A DNA stretch of 64,000 nucleotides from Aquincola agrisoli (GCF_036621135.1 NZ_JAZIBG010000038.1:22743-86742); one strand, 5' to 3'. Counted from the first letter of the stretch, positions 8,877 to 18,770 are shown. Notes: generated by a model from the sequence alone, not told the origin. A program made the numbers and translations.

Positions 8877-8897
8877 GAAAGGTTGACACAGGACGTC

Positions 8898-9659
8898 TCA
8901 TGCCGCGGCCTCCATCTCGTCGCCCAGGTAGGCGCGCTTCACGTCGGGGTGCTCGCGGATCTCGGCCGGCGTGCCGGTGGCGATCACGCGGCCGAACACC
9001 AGCGTGGAGATGCGGTCGGCCAGGCGAAACACCGCGTCCATGTCGTGTTCCACCAGCAGCATCGTCGTTTCGCCGCGCAGCGATTGCAGCAGCTGCACCA
9101 TCCGTTCGGATTCCTCGGGGCCCATGCCGGCCATCGGCTCGTCGAGCAGCAGCAGCTTCGGGCGCGTGGCCAGCGCCAGGCCCAGCTCGAGCTGGCGCTG
9201 TTCGCCATGCGCCAGCGCGCCGGACAGGTGGTGCAGCCGCGCACCCAGGCCGATGCGCTCGGCCACGTCGGCCGCGGCGTCGTAGCGTGCACGCTCGCTG
9301 CGCGCCGGGCGCCAGAAGCGCAGGCTGCTGCCATCACGCGCCTGCACGGCCAGCGCCAGGTTGTCGAGCACCGAGAGGCGCTTGAAGATGCTGGTGATCT
9401 GGTACGAGCGCACCAGGCCGCGGTGCACGCGCTCGTGCATCGGCACGCCGGTGACGTTGGTGCCGTCGAACTCGATGCGGCCCTCGTCGGGTACCAGGGC
9501 ACCGGAGAGCTGGTGGATCAGCGTCGTCTTGCCGGCGCCGTTGGGGCCGATCAGCGCGTGCAGCTCACCGGGCTGCACGGCCAGCGTGGCGTGGTCGGTG
9601 GCGGTAAGGCCGCCGAAGCGCTTGACCAAGGCGTCGATTTTCAGCATCGGTCTGGTCAT
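8898..9659 (-). CDS. livG: Branched-chain-type ABC importer ATPase LivG
   Basis: 253-residue ATPase partner of LivF. Walker A is GPNGAGKTT, and the signature region is LAHGEQRQLELGLAL, a common LivG departure from LSGGQ. Walker B is LLLLDEPMAGM, and the C-terminal extension ending DVKRAYLGDEME is typical of LivG. ATG at 9659 is chosen; the longer frame upstream runs into the intergenic repeat and is not coding. It is separated from livM by an unusual 655-bp spacer. Confidence 0.93.
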   Translation of the reverse strand: MTRPMLKIDALVKRFGGLTATDHATLAVQPGELHALIGPNGAGKTTLIHQLSGALVPDEGRIEFDGTNVTGVPMHERVHRGLVRSYQITSIFKRLSVLDNLALAVQARDGSSLRFWRPARSERARYDAAADVAERIGLGARLHHLSGALAHGEQRQLELGLALATRPKLLLLDEPMAGMGPEESERMVQLLQSLRGETTMLLVEHDMDAVFRLADRISTLVFGRVIATGTPAEIREHPDVKRAYLGDEMEAAA

Positions 9660-9703
9660 GCGGTTGGCTCCATGGTGTGGCGCTGTGGGTGAGTTTGGGC
9701 AGA

Positions 9704-9943
9704 GCTGCGGAGTGTGGGCAGGGGCTGAGGCCTGCGGCTGAGGCGGTCGGCGCGGAGCGCCGACTTCCCTGCGTTGCTCGGTCGCCTGGGGTGCGCCGCC
9801 GAACTCGCTACGTTCACTTCGTTCACTGCACTCGAACAGCCGCGGCGAGTCAGTTGACGAAGCGCGCTGCGCGCGCACCCCAGGCGCCCTGTGCTACTCG
9901 GCGCCTCACACGCAGGCCTCAGCCCCTGCCCACACCCCGCAGC
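9704..9943 (-). repeat. Palindromic repeat element, copy A
   Basis: Outer inverted arms of 32 nt (9704-9735 and 9912-9943) pair with a single mismatch. Inner arms of 14 nt (9783-9796 and 9873-9886) pair perfectly. A small hairpin lies at 9746-9764 (GTCGGCGC/GCGCCGAC). The core between the inner arms contains 9801-9840, which read in reverse matches copy B at about 35 of 40 positions. The homologous stretch covers about 9745-9876. It lies between livM and livG. Confidence 0.85.
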
Positions 9944-10058
9944 CGGCACGTTGGTTGATTCGCGCTGATGGCGTACCCGCTTCGCCTCGTACTTGGCTGG
10001 GCGGCCGCTGGGGGTTGCTCTTGTTCTCCAAGCAAGGAGAAGTCGGTGCTTGCACGGC

Positions 10059-10280
10059 AGGCGGGGCCCGCTGGGGGCGATTTCTGGGGTGGCGAGAAGC
10101 GCAGGGCCGAGGTCGGCGCGCGCAGCGCGCTTCGTGATCTGACTGGCCGCAGCCTGTTTGAGCGCAGTGAACGCAGTGAACGAAGCGAGTTCTGCGGCAC
10201 GACCTCGGCCCGAGCATCGCAGCGCAGTCGGCGCGGAACGCGCCGACCACCCCAGCATGAGCCCCCAGCGGGCCCCGCCT
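10059..10280 (+). repeat. Palindromic repeat element, copy B (inverted relative to copy A)
   Basis: Outer arms of 20 nt (10059-10078 and 10261-10280) pair perfectly. Inner arms of 12 nt (10104-10115 and 10200-10211) pair perfectly. A hairpin lies at 10227-10247. The core has the GCAGTGAACGCAGTGAACG direct repeats. The core and the hairpin region (10117-10248) match copy A in inverse orientation, but the inner and outer arms have different sequences while sitting at nearly the same spacing. Confidence 0.85.
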
Positions 10281-10314
10281 GACGCGCTCGCCGCGCCCAA
10301 CATCGCAGCACGCC

Positions 10315-11343
10315 TCACGCCTTGCTCCCCCGACGGAACAAGCTCATCAAGCCATTCGGGGCCACCAGCACCACCGCCAGCAACACAGCCCCCAACCCGA
10401 ACTGCCAGTGGATCGTGTAGCTGGCCAGGACTTCTTCGAGCAGCAGGAACACCACCGCGCCGATCACGCCGCCGTACAGGTGGCCCACGCCGCCGAGGAT
10501 GACCATGATCATCAGCATGCCCGACTGGCTCCACTGCAGCAGCGAGGGGCTGACGAAGCTGCTCTGGTTGGCCAGCAGCGCCCCCGCCAGCCCGGCCAGC
10601 GCACCCGCCAGCGTGAAGGCCACCAGCTTGTAGCGCAGCACCGGGAAGCCGATGGCCGACATGCGCGTCTCGTTCTCGCGGATGCCTTGCAGCACATGGC
10701 CGAAGCGGGCGTTCAGCAGCCGCTGCATGCCCACGAACGCGGCCGCGCCCACCGCCAGCACCACGTAGTAGAAGTGCCGGTCGTCCGCCAGGTCGACGCC
10801 GAAGCCCACGCTGGAGCGGCCGGCGAGCGACAGGCCGTCGTCGCCGCCGTACGACTTGAGCGACACCATCAGGTAGTACAGCATTTGCGCGAAGGCCAGC
10901 GTGATCATGATGAAGTACACGCCGCGCGTGCGCAGGCTCACCGCACCGATCAGCAGTGCGAAGAGCGCGCTCACCACCACCGCGGCAGGCCATGCGATCC
11001 ACGCGGAGCCCACGCCTTCCTGCATCAGGATGCCCACGGTGTACGCGCCAATGCCGACGAAGGCCGCGTGCCCGAAGCTCACCATGCCGCCGAAGCCCAG
11101 GATCAGGTTCAGGCTGCTCGCCGCCAGCGCGAAGATCAGGATGCGGCTCGCCAGCCCGATGTAGAACTCCTCGCCCATCGCCACCGCGGCCACCGGCAGC
11201 AGCACCAGCGCGATCAGCAGCGGCACGCTCCAGCGCGCCTGCAGGGGATGGTCGAGCAGCCCGGCCGGCCGGCCGGCGAACTGCGCGGCGTTGGCCGCCA
11301 ACGGCGGCGTGGCGCCCAGCGGGGGGGAAAGAGGTTGGCTCAT
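10315..11343 (-). CDS. livM: Branched-chain-type ABC importer permease LivM
   Basis: 342-residue permease of the LivM family with about eight to ten membrane helices and the family segments GFGGMVSFGHAAFVGIGAY and VILGGVGHLYGG. It forms the transmembrane channel with LivH. ATG at 11343 (MSQPLSPP) is preferred because GGAG lies 11 bases upstream. An ATG at 11370 would overlap livH and has no ribosome-binding site. The intact C-terminus (LFRRGSKA) ends at the repeat-filled gap. Confidence 0.92.
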   Translation of the reverse strand: MSQPLSPPLGATPPLAANAAQFAGRPAGLLDHPLQARWSVPLLIALVLLPVAAVAMGEEFYIGLASRILIFALAASSLNLILGFGGMVSFGHAAFVGIGAYTVGILMQEGVGSAWIAWPAAVVVSALFALLIGAVSLRTRGVYFIMITLAFAQMLYYLMVSLKSYGGDDGLSLAGRSSVGFGVDLADDRHFYYVVLAVGAAAFVGMQRLLNARFGHVLQGIRENETRMSAIGFPVLRYKLVAFTLAGALAGLAGALLANQSSFVSPSLLQWSQSGMLMIMVILGGVGHLYGGVIGAVVFLLLEEVLASYTIHWQFGLGAVLLAVVLVAPNGLMSLFRRGSKA

Positions 11344-11362
11344 CGCTCGAAGCACTCCAGGG

Positions 11363-12283
11363 CTAGCCATGGGCGGGGAACAGTCCTTGCGGACGCCAGT
11401 AGAGCACGGTGGCCATCAGTACATAGATGAGGATCGAGGCCACCGCCGGGCCCGCCTGGCCCGCCGCGTCGCCGCCCATCCACAGGCCAAACAGCATCGG
11501 CACCAGCGTGCGGCCGGCGGTGTCGACCACGCCCACCAGCAGCGCACCGAGCAGGGCGCCGCGGATCGAGCCGATGCCGCCGATCACGATCACCACGAAC
11601 GCCAGAATCAGGATGCTTTCGCCCATGCCCACCTGCACCGCGAGCAAGGGCCCGAGCAGCCCGCCGGCCACCGCGCACAGCGCCGCGCCGAAGGCGAACA
11701 CCGCGGTGAAGAGCCACTGCACGCGCGTGCCCATGGCCATCGCCATCTCGCGGTTGGAGGCGCCGGCGCGCACCTGCATGCCGACGCGGGTGCGCGTGAC
11801 GAGCAGGTACAGCAGCCCGGCCACCGCCAGCCCGATGCCGATGATCAGCAGCCGGTAAGCCGGATAGGTGAAGCCACCGAACAGCTCCACCGGGCCGGCC
11901 AGCGCCGCCGGCGGGTTGAGCGAGACCGGCTGCGGCCCCCACACCATGCGCACCGCCTCATTGCACATCAGCAGGATCGCGAAGGTGCCCAGCACCTGCG
12001 ACAGGTGGTCGCGCTGGTAGAGCCGCCGCAGCACCGCCACCTCGAGCAGCGCGCCGATCGCCGCCGTGCCCAGCACGCCCACCGCGAGGCCGACGACGAA
12101 CGAACCCGATGCCACCGCGACGGTCGCCACCAGGTAGGCGCCGACCATGTAGAGCGAGCCGTGCGCGAGGTTGATCATGTCCATGATGCCGAACACCAGC
12201 GTCAGGCCGGCGGCCAGCAGGAACAGCATCAGCCCGAACTGCAGGCCGTTCAGCGCCTGCTCGAGGATCAGGATGGCGGTCAT
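11363..12283 (-). CDS. livH: Branched-chain-type ABC importer permease LivH
   Basis: 306-residue permease, all helical, with LivH landmarks GLQFGLMLFLLAAGLTLVFGIMD near the N-terminus and VIVIGGIGSIRGALLGALLVG near the C-terminus. It pairs with LivM. It starts 21 bases after livK and runs directly into livM, in the transport block of the aromatic CoA operon. Confidence 0.92.
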   Translation of the reverse strand: MTAILILEQALNGLQFGLMLFLLAAGLTLVFGIMDMINLAHGSLYMVGAYLVATVAVASGSFVVGLAVGVLGTAAIGALLEVAVLRRLYQRDHLSQVLGTFAILLMCNEAVRMVWGPQPVSLNPPAALAGPVELFGGFTYPAYRLLIIGIGLAVAGLLYLLVTRTRVGMQVRAGASNREMAMAMGTRVQWLFTAVFAFGAALCAVAGGLLGPLLAVQVGMGESILILAFVVIVIGGIGSIRGALLGALLVGVVDTAGRTLVPMLFGLWMGGDAAGQAGPAVASILIYVLMATVLYWRPQGLFPAHG

Positions 12284-12304
12284 GGCGGCGTCCGTCGCGT
12301 GGCG

Positions 12305-13504
12305 TCAGGCGGGCATCTTGCAGGCGGCGGCATAGGCATCGCCGTGGTTCTCGAACACCGTGCCCATGAGCTTGTTGGTGATGCGGCCCTGGGCGTCCTT
12401 GCCCACCACGCGCAGCACATAGTTCTGCACCGGGAAGTGGTTGGTGTTGAACTTGAAGGGGCCGCGCACCGCGTCGAAGCGCGCGGCCTCCAGTGCCTTG
12501 CGCACCGCGGCCTTGTCGCCGAGCTGGCCCTTCGTGTCGCGCACCGCCGAGCCGATCAGCCGCGCGGCGTCGTAGCCCTGCGCGGCGTAGAGCGTGGGCA
12601 GCCGGCCGTAGGCCTTCTGGAATTCGGCGACGAAGGTCTTGTTGGCGGCGTTGTCCAGGTCGTGCGCCCACAGCGAGCTGTTGAAGAGGCCCAGCATCGG
12701 CTCGCCGACGGCCTTGATCACGTCCTCGTCGGCCGAAAAGCCCGGCGCGAACAGCGTCGTCTCCTTCGACAGGCCCGCCCCGACGAACTGCTTGACGAAG
12801 TTGACGCCCAGCCCGCCCGGCAGGAAGAAGTACAGCGCGTCGGCCTTCGCGGCGCGGATCTTCGACAGCTCTGCGCCGTAGTCGAGCTGGTTCAGCGGCG
12901 TGTAGATCTCCACCGCCACCTCGCCCTTGAAGAAGCGCTTGAAGCCGGCCAGCGCGTCCTTGCCCGCAGGGTAGTTGGGGGCCAGCAGCGCCACCTTCTT
13001 GAAGCCCTTGTCCTGCACCGTCTTGCCGACGGCCTCGTGCAGGTTGTCGTTCTGGTACGAGGCGCTGAAGAAGTACGGATTGCACTGCTCGCCGGCGTAC
13101 TGCGACGGGCCGGCGTTGGCGCTGACGTAGAAGGTCTTCGACGCGAAGGTGGGCGCGCCCACCGCCAGCATGATGTTGGAGAACACCACGCCGGTCATGA
13201 AGTCGACCTTGTCGCGCTTGATGAGCCGGTCGGCCGTCTGCCGCGCGGTGTCGGGGTTCTGCTGGTCGTCGGCCACGATCACCTCGGCCGGCACGCCGCC
13301 GAGCTTGCCGCCTTCGAGCTTCACGGCGAGCTGGAAGCCGTCGCGGATGTCGATGCCCAGGCTCGCGCCGGGGCCCGACAGCGTGCTGAGCAGGCCGATC
13401 TTCACCGGGCCGGCGGCGTGGGCCGGCAGGCTGGCGGCGAGCGCAGCGATCGCAGCCAGCGCGAGTGCCGAGAAAGTCTTCGAGGGACGGGCGATACGGG
13501 TCAT
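12305..13504 (-). CDS. livK: ABC importer periplasmic substrate-binding protein (LivK/Peripla_BP_6 type)
   Basis: 399-residue periplasmic binding protein with a signal peptide (about residues 1-30, cleavage after PAHA). It has the two-lobed type I fold beginning VKIGLLSTLSGPGASLGIDIRDGFQLAV. It captures substrate for LivHMGF. Location next to an aryl-CoA ligase suggests an aromatic acid ligand such as anthranilate or salicylate (inference); true leucine-binding proteins are close relatives. ATG at 13504 gives a normal signal peptide, while the longer frame does not. Confidence 0.9.
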   Translation of the reverse strand: MTRIARPSKTFSALALAAIAALAASLPAHAAGPVKIGLLSTLSGPGASLGIDIRDGFQLAVKLEGGKLGGVPAEVIVADDQQNPDTARQTADRLIKRDKVDFMTGVVFSNIMLAVGAPTFASKTFYVSANAGPSQYAGEQCNPYFFSASYQNDNLHEAVGKTVQDKGFKKVALLAPNYPAGKDALAGFKRFFKGEVAVEIYTPLNQLDYGAELSKIRAAKADALYFFLPGGLGVNFVKQFVGAGLSKETTLFAPGFSADEDVIKAVGEPMLGLFNSSLWAHDLDNAANKTFVAEFQKAYGRLPTLYAAQGYDAARLIGSAVRDTKGQLGDKAAVRKALEAARFDAVRGPFKFNTNHFPVQNYVLRVVGKDAQGRITNKLMGTVFENHGDAYAAACKMPA

Positions 13505-13565
13505 GGCGCTTTCTTTCGAGTGCGTGGCGGGGAAGCGAGGACGGGAGGACCTGAGGGTCGGACGC

Positions 13566-15179
13566 TCACCGCGCCGGCGCATGCAGCCTGAAGCGCTGCA
13601 GCTTGCCGGTCTCGGTGCGCGGCAGCTGGTCGAGGAACTCGACCGCGCGCGGGTACTTGTAGGGCGCCACGGTCTGCTTGACGAAGTCCTGCAGTTCCTT
13701 GACGAGCGCGGGCCCGGCGACGAAGCCGGCGCGCAGCACCACGAAGGCCTTGACGATCTGGCCGCGCTCCTCGTCGGCCACGCCGATGACGCCGCATTCC
13801 GCCACGGCGGGATGCAGCATCAGCGCATCCTCCACTTCGGGCGATGCGATGTTGTAGCCGGCGGAAACGATCATGTCGTCGGTGCGCGACTGGTAGTGAA
13901 AGTAGCCGTCGTCGTCCATCAGATAGGCATCGCCGGTGAGGTTCCAACCGTTCTGCACGTACTTGCGCTGGCGCTCGTCGTCGAGGTAGCGGCAGCCCGT
14001 GGGGCCTTGCACCGCGAGCCGGCCGACGGTGCCCGGCGGCACCGGCTGCCCGGCCTCGTCCACCACCTGCGCCCGGTAGCCCGGCACCGCGCGGCCGGTG
14101 GCGCCGGGCCGCGCCGAGGCTTCGTCGGCCGAGATGAAGATGTGCAGCATCTCGGTGGCGCCGATGCCGTCGATCAGCTCGATGCCGGTGGCCTCGCGCC
14201 ACAGCGTGCGGGTCGCCGCGGGCAGCGCCTCCCCGGCCGAAACGCAGCGGCGCAGCTTCGTGGCGCGCAGCTCCTCGCCGCGCACGGCCATGCTGCGGTA
14301 GGAAGTGGGCGCGGTGAACAGCACCGTGGCGCCGAACGCGCGGATGCCGTCCACCAGCTGCTGCGGCGAGGCCTTGGCCAGCAGCACGGTGGAAGCGCCC
14401 ACGCTCAGGGGGAACAGCAGCAGCCCGCCCAGCCCGAAGGTGAAGGCCATCGGCGGGCTGCCGATGAACACGTCGTCGGGCTGCGGCCGCAGCACGTGCC
14501 GCGGCCAGCAGGCGCAGATGGCCATCACGTCGCGGTGGAAGTGCATCGTCGCCTTCGGCACGCCAGTGGTGCCCGAGGTGAACGCGAGGATGCAGGTGTC
14601 GTCGGCCGCGGTGTCGACGTTGCGGAAGGTGGCGGGCTGGCGCTGCATGGCCGCCTCCAGCCCGTCGGCGGCCGCGGTCTCGAAGAGGCGCAGCGCGCGC
14701 AGCGTCGTGCCCTCGCGCGCCGCCGCCTGCAGCTCGTCCGCCAGCGCCGCGTCGCACAGCGCATGCGTGATGCGGGCCTTCTCGATGATGGGCTTGAGCT
14801 CCTTGGCACGCAGCAGCGGCATCGTCGCCACCGCGATGCCGCCGGCCTTCATCACCGCGAACCAGCAGGCCGCGAGCATCGGGCTGTTGGGTGCGCGCAG
14901 CAGCACACGCTGGCCGGGCACCAGGCCCATCTCGTTCACCAGCACGTTGGCGATGCGGTTGGCCTGGGACTGCAGGTCGGCGTACGTCCAGCGCACGCCG
15001 GGCGCCTGGATGCACAGGGCGTCGCCGCGGCCTTCATCGACGTGGCGGTCCAGCAGCTCGGTGGCGCAATTGAGCTGCGACGGGAACTGCAGTTCGGGCA
15101 GATCGAACAGGAACTGCGGCTGCTGTTCGGCCGGGGGCAGGTGGTCGCGGGCGAAGGTGTCGACGTGGGCGGTGGCCAT
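13566..15179 (-). CDS. Aryl-CoA ligase, 2-aminobenzoate/benzoate-CoA ligase family
   Basis: 537-residue acyl-adenylate-forming enzyme that activates an aromatic acid to its CoA ester with ATP. Motifs are LAFTSGTTGVPKATMHFHRD (P-loop), GATEMLHIFIS, LTGDAYLMDDDGYFHYQSRTDD and the C-terminal catalytic lysine in RTETGKLQR. The HFHRD...PRHVLRPQPDDVF...PPMAFTFGLGG stretch is typical of 2-aminobenzoate-CoA ligases. ATG at 15179 has AGGAG nearby. It supplies the first step for the monooxygenase at the head of the operon. Benzoate or salicylate cannot be excluded as substrate. Confidence 0.9.
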   Translation of the reverse strand: MATAHVDTFARDHLPPAEQQPQFLFDLPELQFPSQLNCATELLDRHVDEGRGDALCIQAPGVRWTYADLQSQANRIANVLVNEMGLVPGQRVLLRAPNSPMLAACWFAVMKAGGIAVATMPLLRAKELKPIIEKARITHALCDAALADELQAAAREGTTLRALRLFETAAADGLEAAMQRQPATFRNVDTAADDTCILAFTSGTTGVPKATMHFHRDVMAICACWPRHVLRPQPDDVFIGSPPMAFTFGLGGLLLFPLSVGASTVLLAKASPQQLVDGIRAFGATVLFTAPTSYRSMAVRGEELRATKLRRCVSAGEALPAATRTLWREATGIELIDGIGATEMLHIFISADEASARPGATGRAVPGYRAQVVDEAGQPVPPGTVGRLAVQGPTGCRYLDDERQRKYVQNGWNLTGDAYLMDDDGYFHYQSRTDDMIVSAGYNIASPEVEDALMLHPAVAECGVIGVADEERGQIVKAFVVLRAGFVAGPALVKELQDFVKQTVAPYKYPRAVEFLDQLPRTETGKLQRFRLHAPAR

Positions 15180-15278
15180 GGGGCGGACTCCTGGGCGTGT
15201 CGGGGCCTCAACGGCCCCGCCGGGCCGCTGATCGGGAAACTTCGTTAACAAACACGGGCGGCGCGAGGCCGCGGCACA

Positions 15279-16445
15279 TCAGGGCACGGCGCCGGCGCCC
15301 CACTGGCGCAGGAGATCGCGTCCGATGATCAGCTGCTGCACTTCGGTCGCTCCTTCGTAGATGCGCAGGGCGCGGATCTCGCGGTAGAGCCGCTCCACCG
15401 GCTGCTCGCTCACCACGCCGAGCCCGCCCCACAGTTGCACGGCCGCGTCGATCACCTGCTGTGCGTTCTCGGTGGCGGTCATCTTGGCCATCGCCGCCTC
15501 GCGGGTGACGCTGCGGCCCTGGTCGCGCAGCCACGCCGCGCGGTAGGTGAGCAGCGCGGCGCTGTCGACCATCGTGGCCATCTGCGCCAGCTTGGCCTGC
15601 GTGAGCTGGAAGTCGCCCAGCACGCCGTTGAACATGCGGCGCGTGCTGGCGCGGTGCATCGCTTCATCCAACGCACGGCGCGCGAAGCCCAGCGCGGCCG
15701 CGGCCACCGAGGTGCGGAACACGTCGAGCGTGCGCATCGCCACCTTGAAGCCCTCGCCCGCCGTGCCCACGCGCTGCGTGGCCGGCACGCGGCAGCGGGT
15801 GAAGCGCAGGCGCGCCAGCGGGTGCGGTGCGATGACCTCGATGCGCTCGGCGATCTCGAAGCCCGGCGTGCCGGCGTCGACGATGAACGCGCTCAAGCCA
15901 CGGGAGCCGGGCGCCTCCCCCGTGCGGGCGAACACCACGTAGAAATCAGCGATGCCGCCGTTGGAGATCCAGGTCTTCTCGCCGTCGAGCACGTAGTGGT
16001 CGCCCTCGGCGCGCGCCGTGCATTGCATCGCCGCCACGTCGGAGCCGGCCTCGGGCTCCGACAGCGCGAAGGCCGCGATGGCCTCGCCGCGTGCCACGCG
16101 CGACAGGTAGCGATCCCGTTGCGCCGGGGTGCCGTGCAGCGAGATCGCCCCCGATCCCAGGCCCTGCATCGCGAACGCGAAGTCGGCCAGGCCCGAGTGC
16201 CGTGCCAGCGTCTCGCGCAGCAGGCAGATGGCACGGGTGTCGATGGCATCGCCCGCATTCGCCGGCACGGCATGGCGCAGCCAGCCGCCTTCGCCGAGCT
16301 GCCGCACCAGCGCGCGGCATTCGGCATCGACGTCGTCGCCGTGCGCGCCGTGCAGGTGCTCGCCGCACCACGCCTCCAGCGCGGCCGCCAGCTCGCGGTG
16401 CCGCGGCTCGAAGAACGGCCAGTCGAGGTAGCTCGTGTCGGCCAT
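15279..16445 (-). CDS. Acyl-CoA dehydrogenase
   Basis: 388-residue FAD enzyme of the acyl-CoA dehydrogenase family. It has FALSEPEAGSDVAAM, EKTWISNGGIADFYVVFA, the GQ-less variant QLWGGLGVV and the C-terminal catalytic-glutamate loop RIYEGATEVQQLIIGRDLL. It probably oxidises a ring-derived, partly reduced CoA intermediate after the monooxygenase/reductase step. Its leader can fold into a 9-bp hairpin that ends at the start codon (16446-16478). Confidence 0.92.
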   Translation of the reverse strand: MADTSYLDWPFFEPRHRELAAALEAWCGEHLHGAHGDDVDAECRALVRQLGEGGWLRHAVPANAGDAIDTRAICLLRETLARHSGLADFAFAMQGLGSGAISLHGTPAQRDRYLSRVARGEAIAAFALSEPEAGSDVAAMQCTARAEGDHYVLDGEKTWISNGGIADFYVVFARTGEAPGSRGLSAFIVDAGTPGFEIAERIEVIAPHPLARLRFTRCRVPATQRVGTAGEGFKVAMRTLDVFRTSVAAAALGFARRALDEAMHRASTRRMFNGVLGDFQLTQAKLAQMATMVDSAALLTYRAAWLRDQGRSVTREAAMAKMTATENAQQVIDAAVQLWGGLGVVSEQPVERLYREIRALRIYEGATEVQQLIIGRDLLRQWGAGAVP

Positions 16446-16516
16446 GTCAGTGCCGCCCGGCCGCCCGAAGGCACTGACGCGCCCCTCGGGGGCTGCGAAT
16501 GAAGTGAGCTTGGGGT
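16446..16516 (-). promoter_or_regulatory. Start-proximal hairpin and GC-rich repeat in the acyl-CoA dehydrogenase leader
   Basis: Perfect 9-bp arms GTCAGTGCC (16446-16454) and GGCACTGAC (16470-16478) enclose 15 bases. The stem abuts the start codon of the acyl-CoA dehydrogenase, where a ribosome-binding site would be expected. The adjacent CCCCTCGGGGG...GAGCTTGGGG resembles the livG-livF spacer. It could limit translation of the downstream gene (inference). Confidence 0.45.
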
Positions 16517-16525
16517 CGTGTCATC

Positions 16526-17391
<866 letters not shown>

Positions 17392-17395
<4 letters not shown>

Positions 17396-17973
17396 TTGCG
17401 GGTCCCCTTGCGGATGTTGCGGGTGAGCTGGTGTTCGGCGGCCTCGGTCTCGATCTCGGTCTGGCGCTTGGCGAGGTGCACGCGCAGTTCGCCGAGCAGG
17501 CCGTAGAGCGTGTCCTTGTCGGCCACGGGCAGGCCCTTGAACAGCTCGGTCAGCCACTGCTCGTGCTCGGCGGCCATCAGCGCGAAATCCTGCCGGCCCT
17601 TGTCGGTGAGCTGCACGAGGTAGGAGCGGCGGTCCTCCGGATCGTCGGTGCGCTGCACCAGGCCCTCGGCGACGAGTTGGTCGGTGAGGCTCGTCACGTT
17701 GCCGCCGGTCACCATCAGGTAGCGCGACAGCACGTTCATGCGCAGCCCGGCGGCGTGTCGGTCGAGCTGGGCCAGGTAGTCGAAGCGCGGCAGCGTCGTG
17801 CCGAAGCGCGTGCGCAGCCGCTGGCGGATCTGCTGCTCGATCTGCGTGCTGCAGGCGAGCAGCCGCAGCCACACCTTGACGTCGAGGTGGTCGGCCGCGA
17901 CGGCACGCGCCTCGTGGCCGATGTGTTCGTCGCCCAGCGACTGCACGAGCTTGAAGTTGGTGGTTCGGTTCAT
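17392..17973 (-). CDS. MarR-family transcriptional regulator
   Basis: 193-residue winged-helix regulator of the MarR family, with recognition region GGNVTSLTDQLVAEGLVQRTDDPEDRRSYLVQLTDKGR (about residues 90-127). It is embedded in the catabolic operon and translationally coupled to the hydratase gene. It is therefore probably an autoregulated repressor released by an aryl-CoA or related intermediate, as known for MarR proteins of aromatic CoA pathways. A likely operator is upstream of the first gene at 21162-21189. Confidence 0.92.
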
Positions 17974-17983
17974 GGGGTACTGC

Positions 17984-18769
17984 TCACATCACTTCGCCGC
18001 CGGAGACGGAGATCGATTGCCCGGTGATCGCGGCCGCGCCTGCCGAGCACAGCCACGCCACCGCGTCGGCCACCTCGGCCGGCTGCACCAGCCGCCCCTG
18101 CGGATTGGACTTCACGAACTCGGCCATCGCGTCGTCGCGCGACCGGCCGGTCTTGGCGACGACACGCTCGACGCTCTCGCGCACGATGTCGGTGTCGGTG
18201 TAGCCGGGGCATACCGCGTTGACGGTGACGCCACGCGGAGCCAGTTCCAGCGCCAGCGAACGCGTCAGGCCGATCACCCCGTGCTTGGCAGCCACGTAGG
18301 GCGCCACATAGGCGTAGCCGCGCTGGCCCGCGGTGCTCGCGACGTTGACGATGCGGCCGGCACCCTGCGCCTGCAGCAGGTCGGGCAGCGCCGCCTGGCA
18401 GCACAGGAATGTGCCGGTCAGGTTGACGTCGAGCATGCGCCGCCATTGCGCGAGCGAGGTGCGCTGGAACGGCGCGCTCTCGGCCTGGCCGGCGTTGTTG
18501 ACGAGGATGCCCACGGCACCATGGCCTGCCCGCGCCGCTGCGAAGGCCCGGGCCACCGCGGCCTCGTCGGCCACGTCGCACGCGACGGCCTGCGCCATGC
18601 CCGACGGCAGCCGCTCTGCCAGCGCCAGCAGCGGCGCCAGGCTGCGGCCCATCAGCGTGAGCCGCGCACCGCGGGCCGCCAAGGCCTCGGCGATGGCCGC
18701 GCCGATGCCGCGGCCCGCGCCGGTGACGACCGCGTGGAGCCCGGCCAGGCCGGTGTCGAGGTGGCCCAT
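17984..18769 (-). CDS. Short-chain dehydrogenase/reductase (3-hydroxyacyl-CoA dehydrogenase-like)
   Basis: 261-residue SDR with TGAGRGIG (cofactor), NNAG, catalytic YVAAKHG and the C-terminal ITGQSISVSGGEVM typical of 3-hydroxyacyl dehydrogenases and FabG relatives. It probably oxidises the hydroxyacyl-CoA made by the adjacent hydratase, with NAD(P). It starts one base after the stop of the monooxygenase gene and lies 10 bases ahead of the MarR gene. Confidence 0.9.
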   Translation of the reverse strand: MGHLDTGLAGLHAVVTGAGRGIGAAIAEALAARGARLTLMGRSLAPLLALAERLPSGMAQAVACDVADEAAVARAFAAARAGHGAVGILVNNAGQAESAPFQRTSLAQWRRMLDVNLTGTFLCCQAALPDLLQAQGAGRIVNVASTAGQRGYAYVAPYVAAKHGVIGLTRSLALELAPRGVTVNAVCPGYTDTDIVRESVERVVAKTGRSRDDAMAEFVKSNPQGRLVQPAEVADAVAWLCSAGAAAITGQSISVSGGEVM

Positions 18770-18770
18770 G

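Larger units (their letters stand above)
9660..10314. other. 655-bp gap inside the liv operon filled by two inverted structured repeats
   Basis: No credible gene is seen here. Open frames that translate to CSERSERSEF or FVHCVHC-like strings are by-products of the repeat. Two copies of a roughly 210-240-bp palindromic element lie in opposite orientation (9704-9943 and 10059-10280), with 115 bp of unrelated sequence between them. All other gaps in this operon are about 106 bp or less. Confidence 0.8.

Noticed and set aside
9656..11002. Long minus-strand frame and several short frames across the liv gap (CSERSERSEF, FVHCVHC strings)
   Set aside because: They are produced by the repeat core and livM shadows. 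There is no ribosome-binding site, no domain, and the two strands give equally odd peptides.
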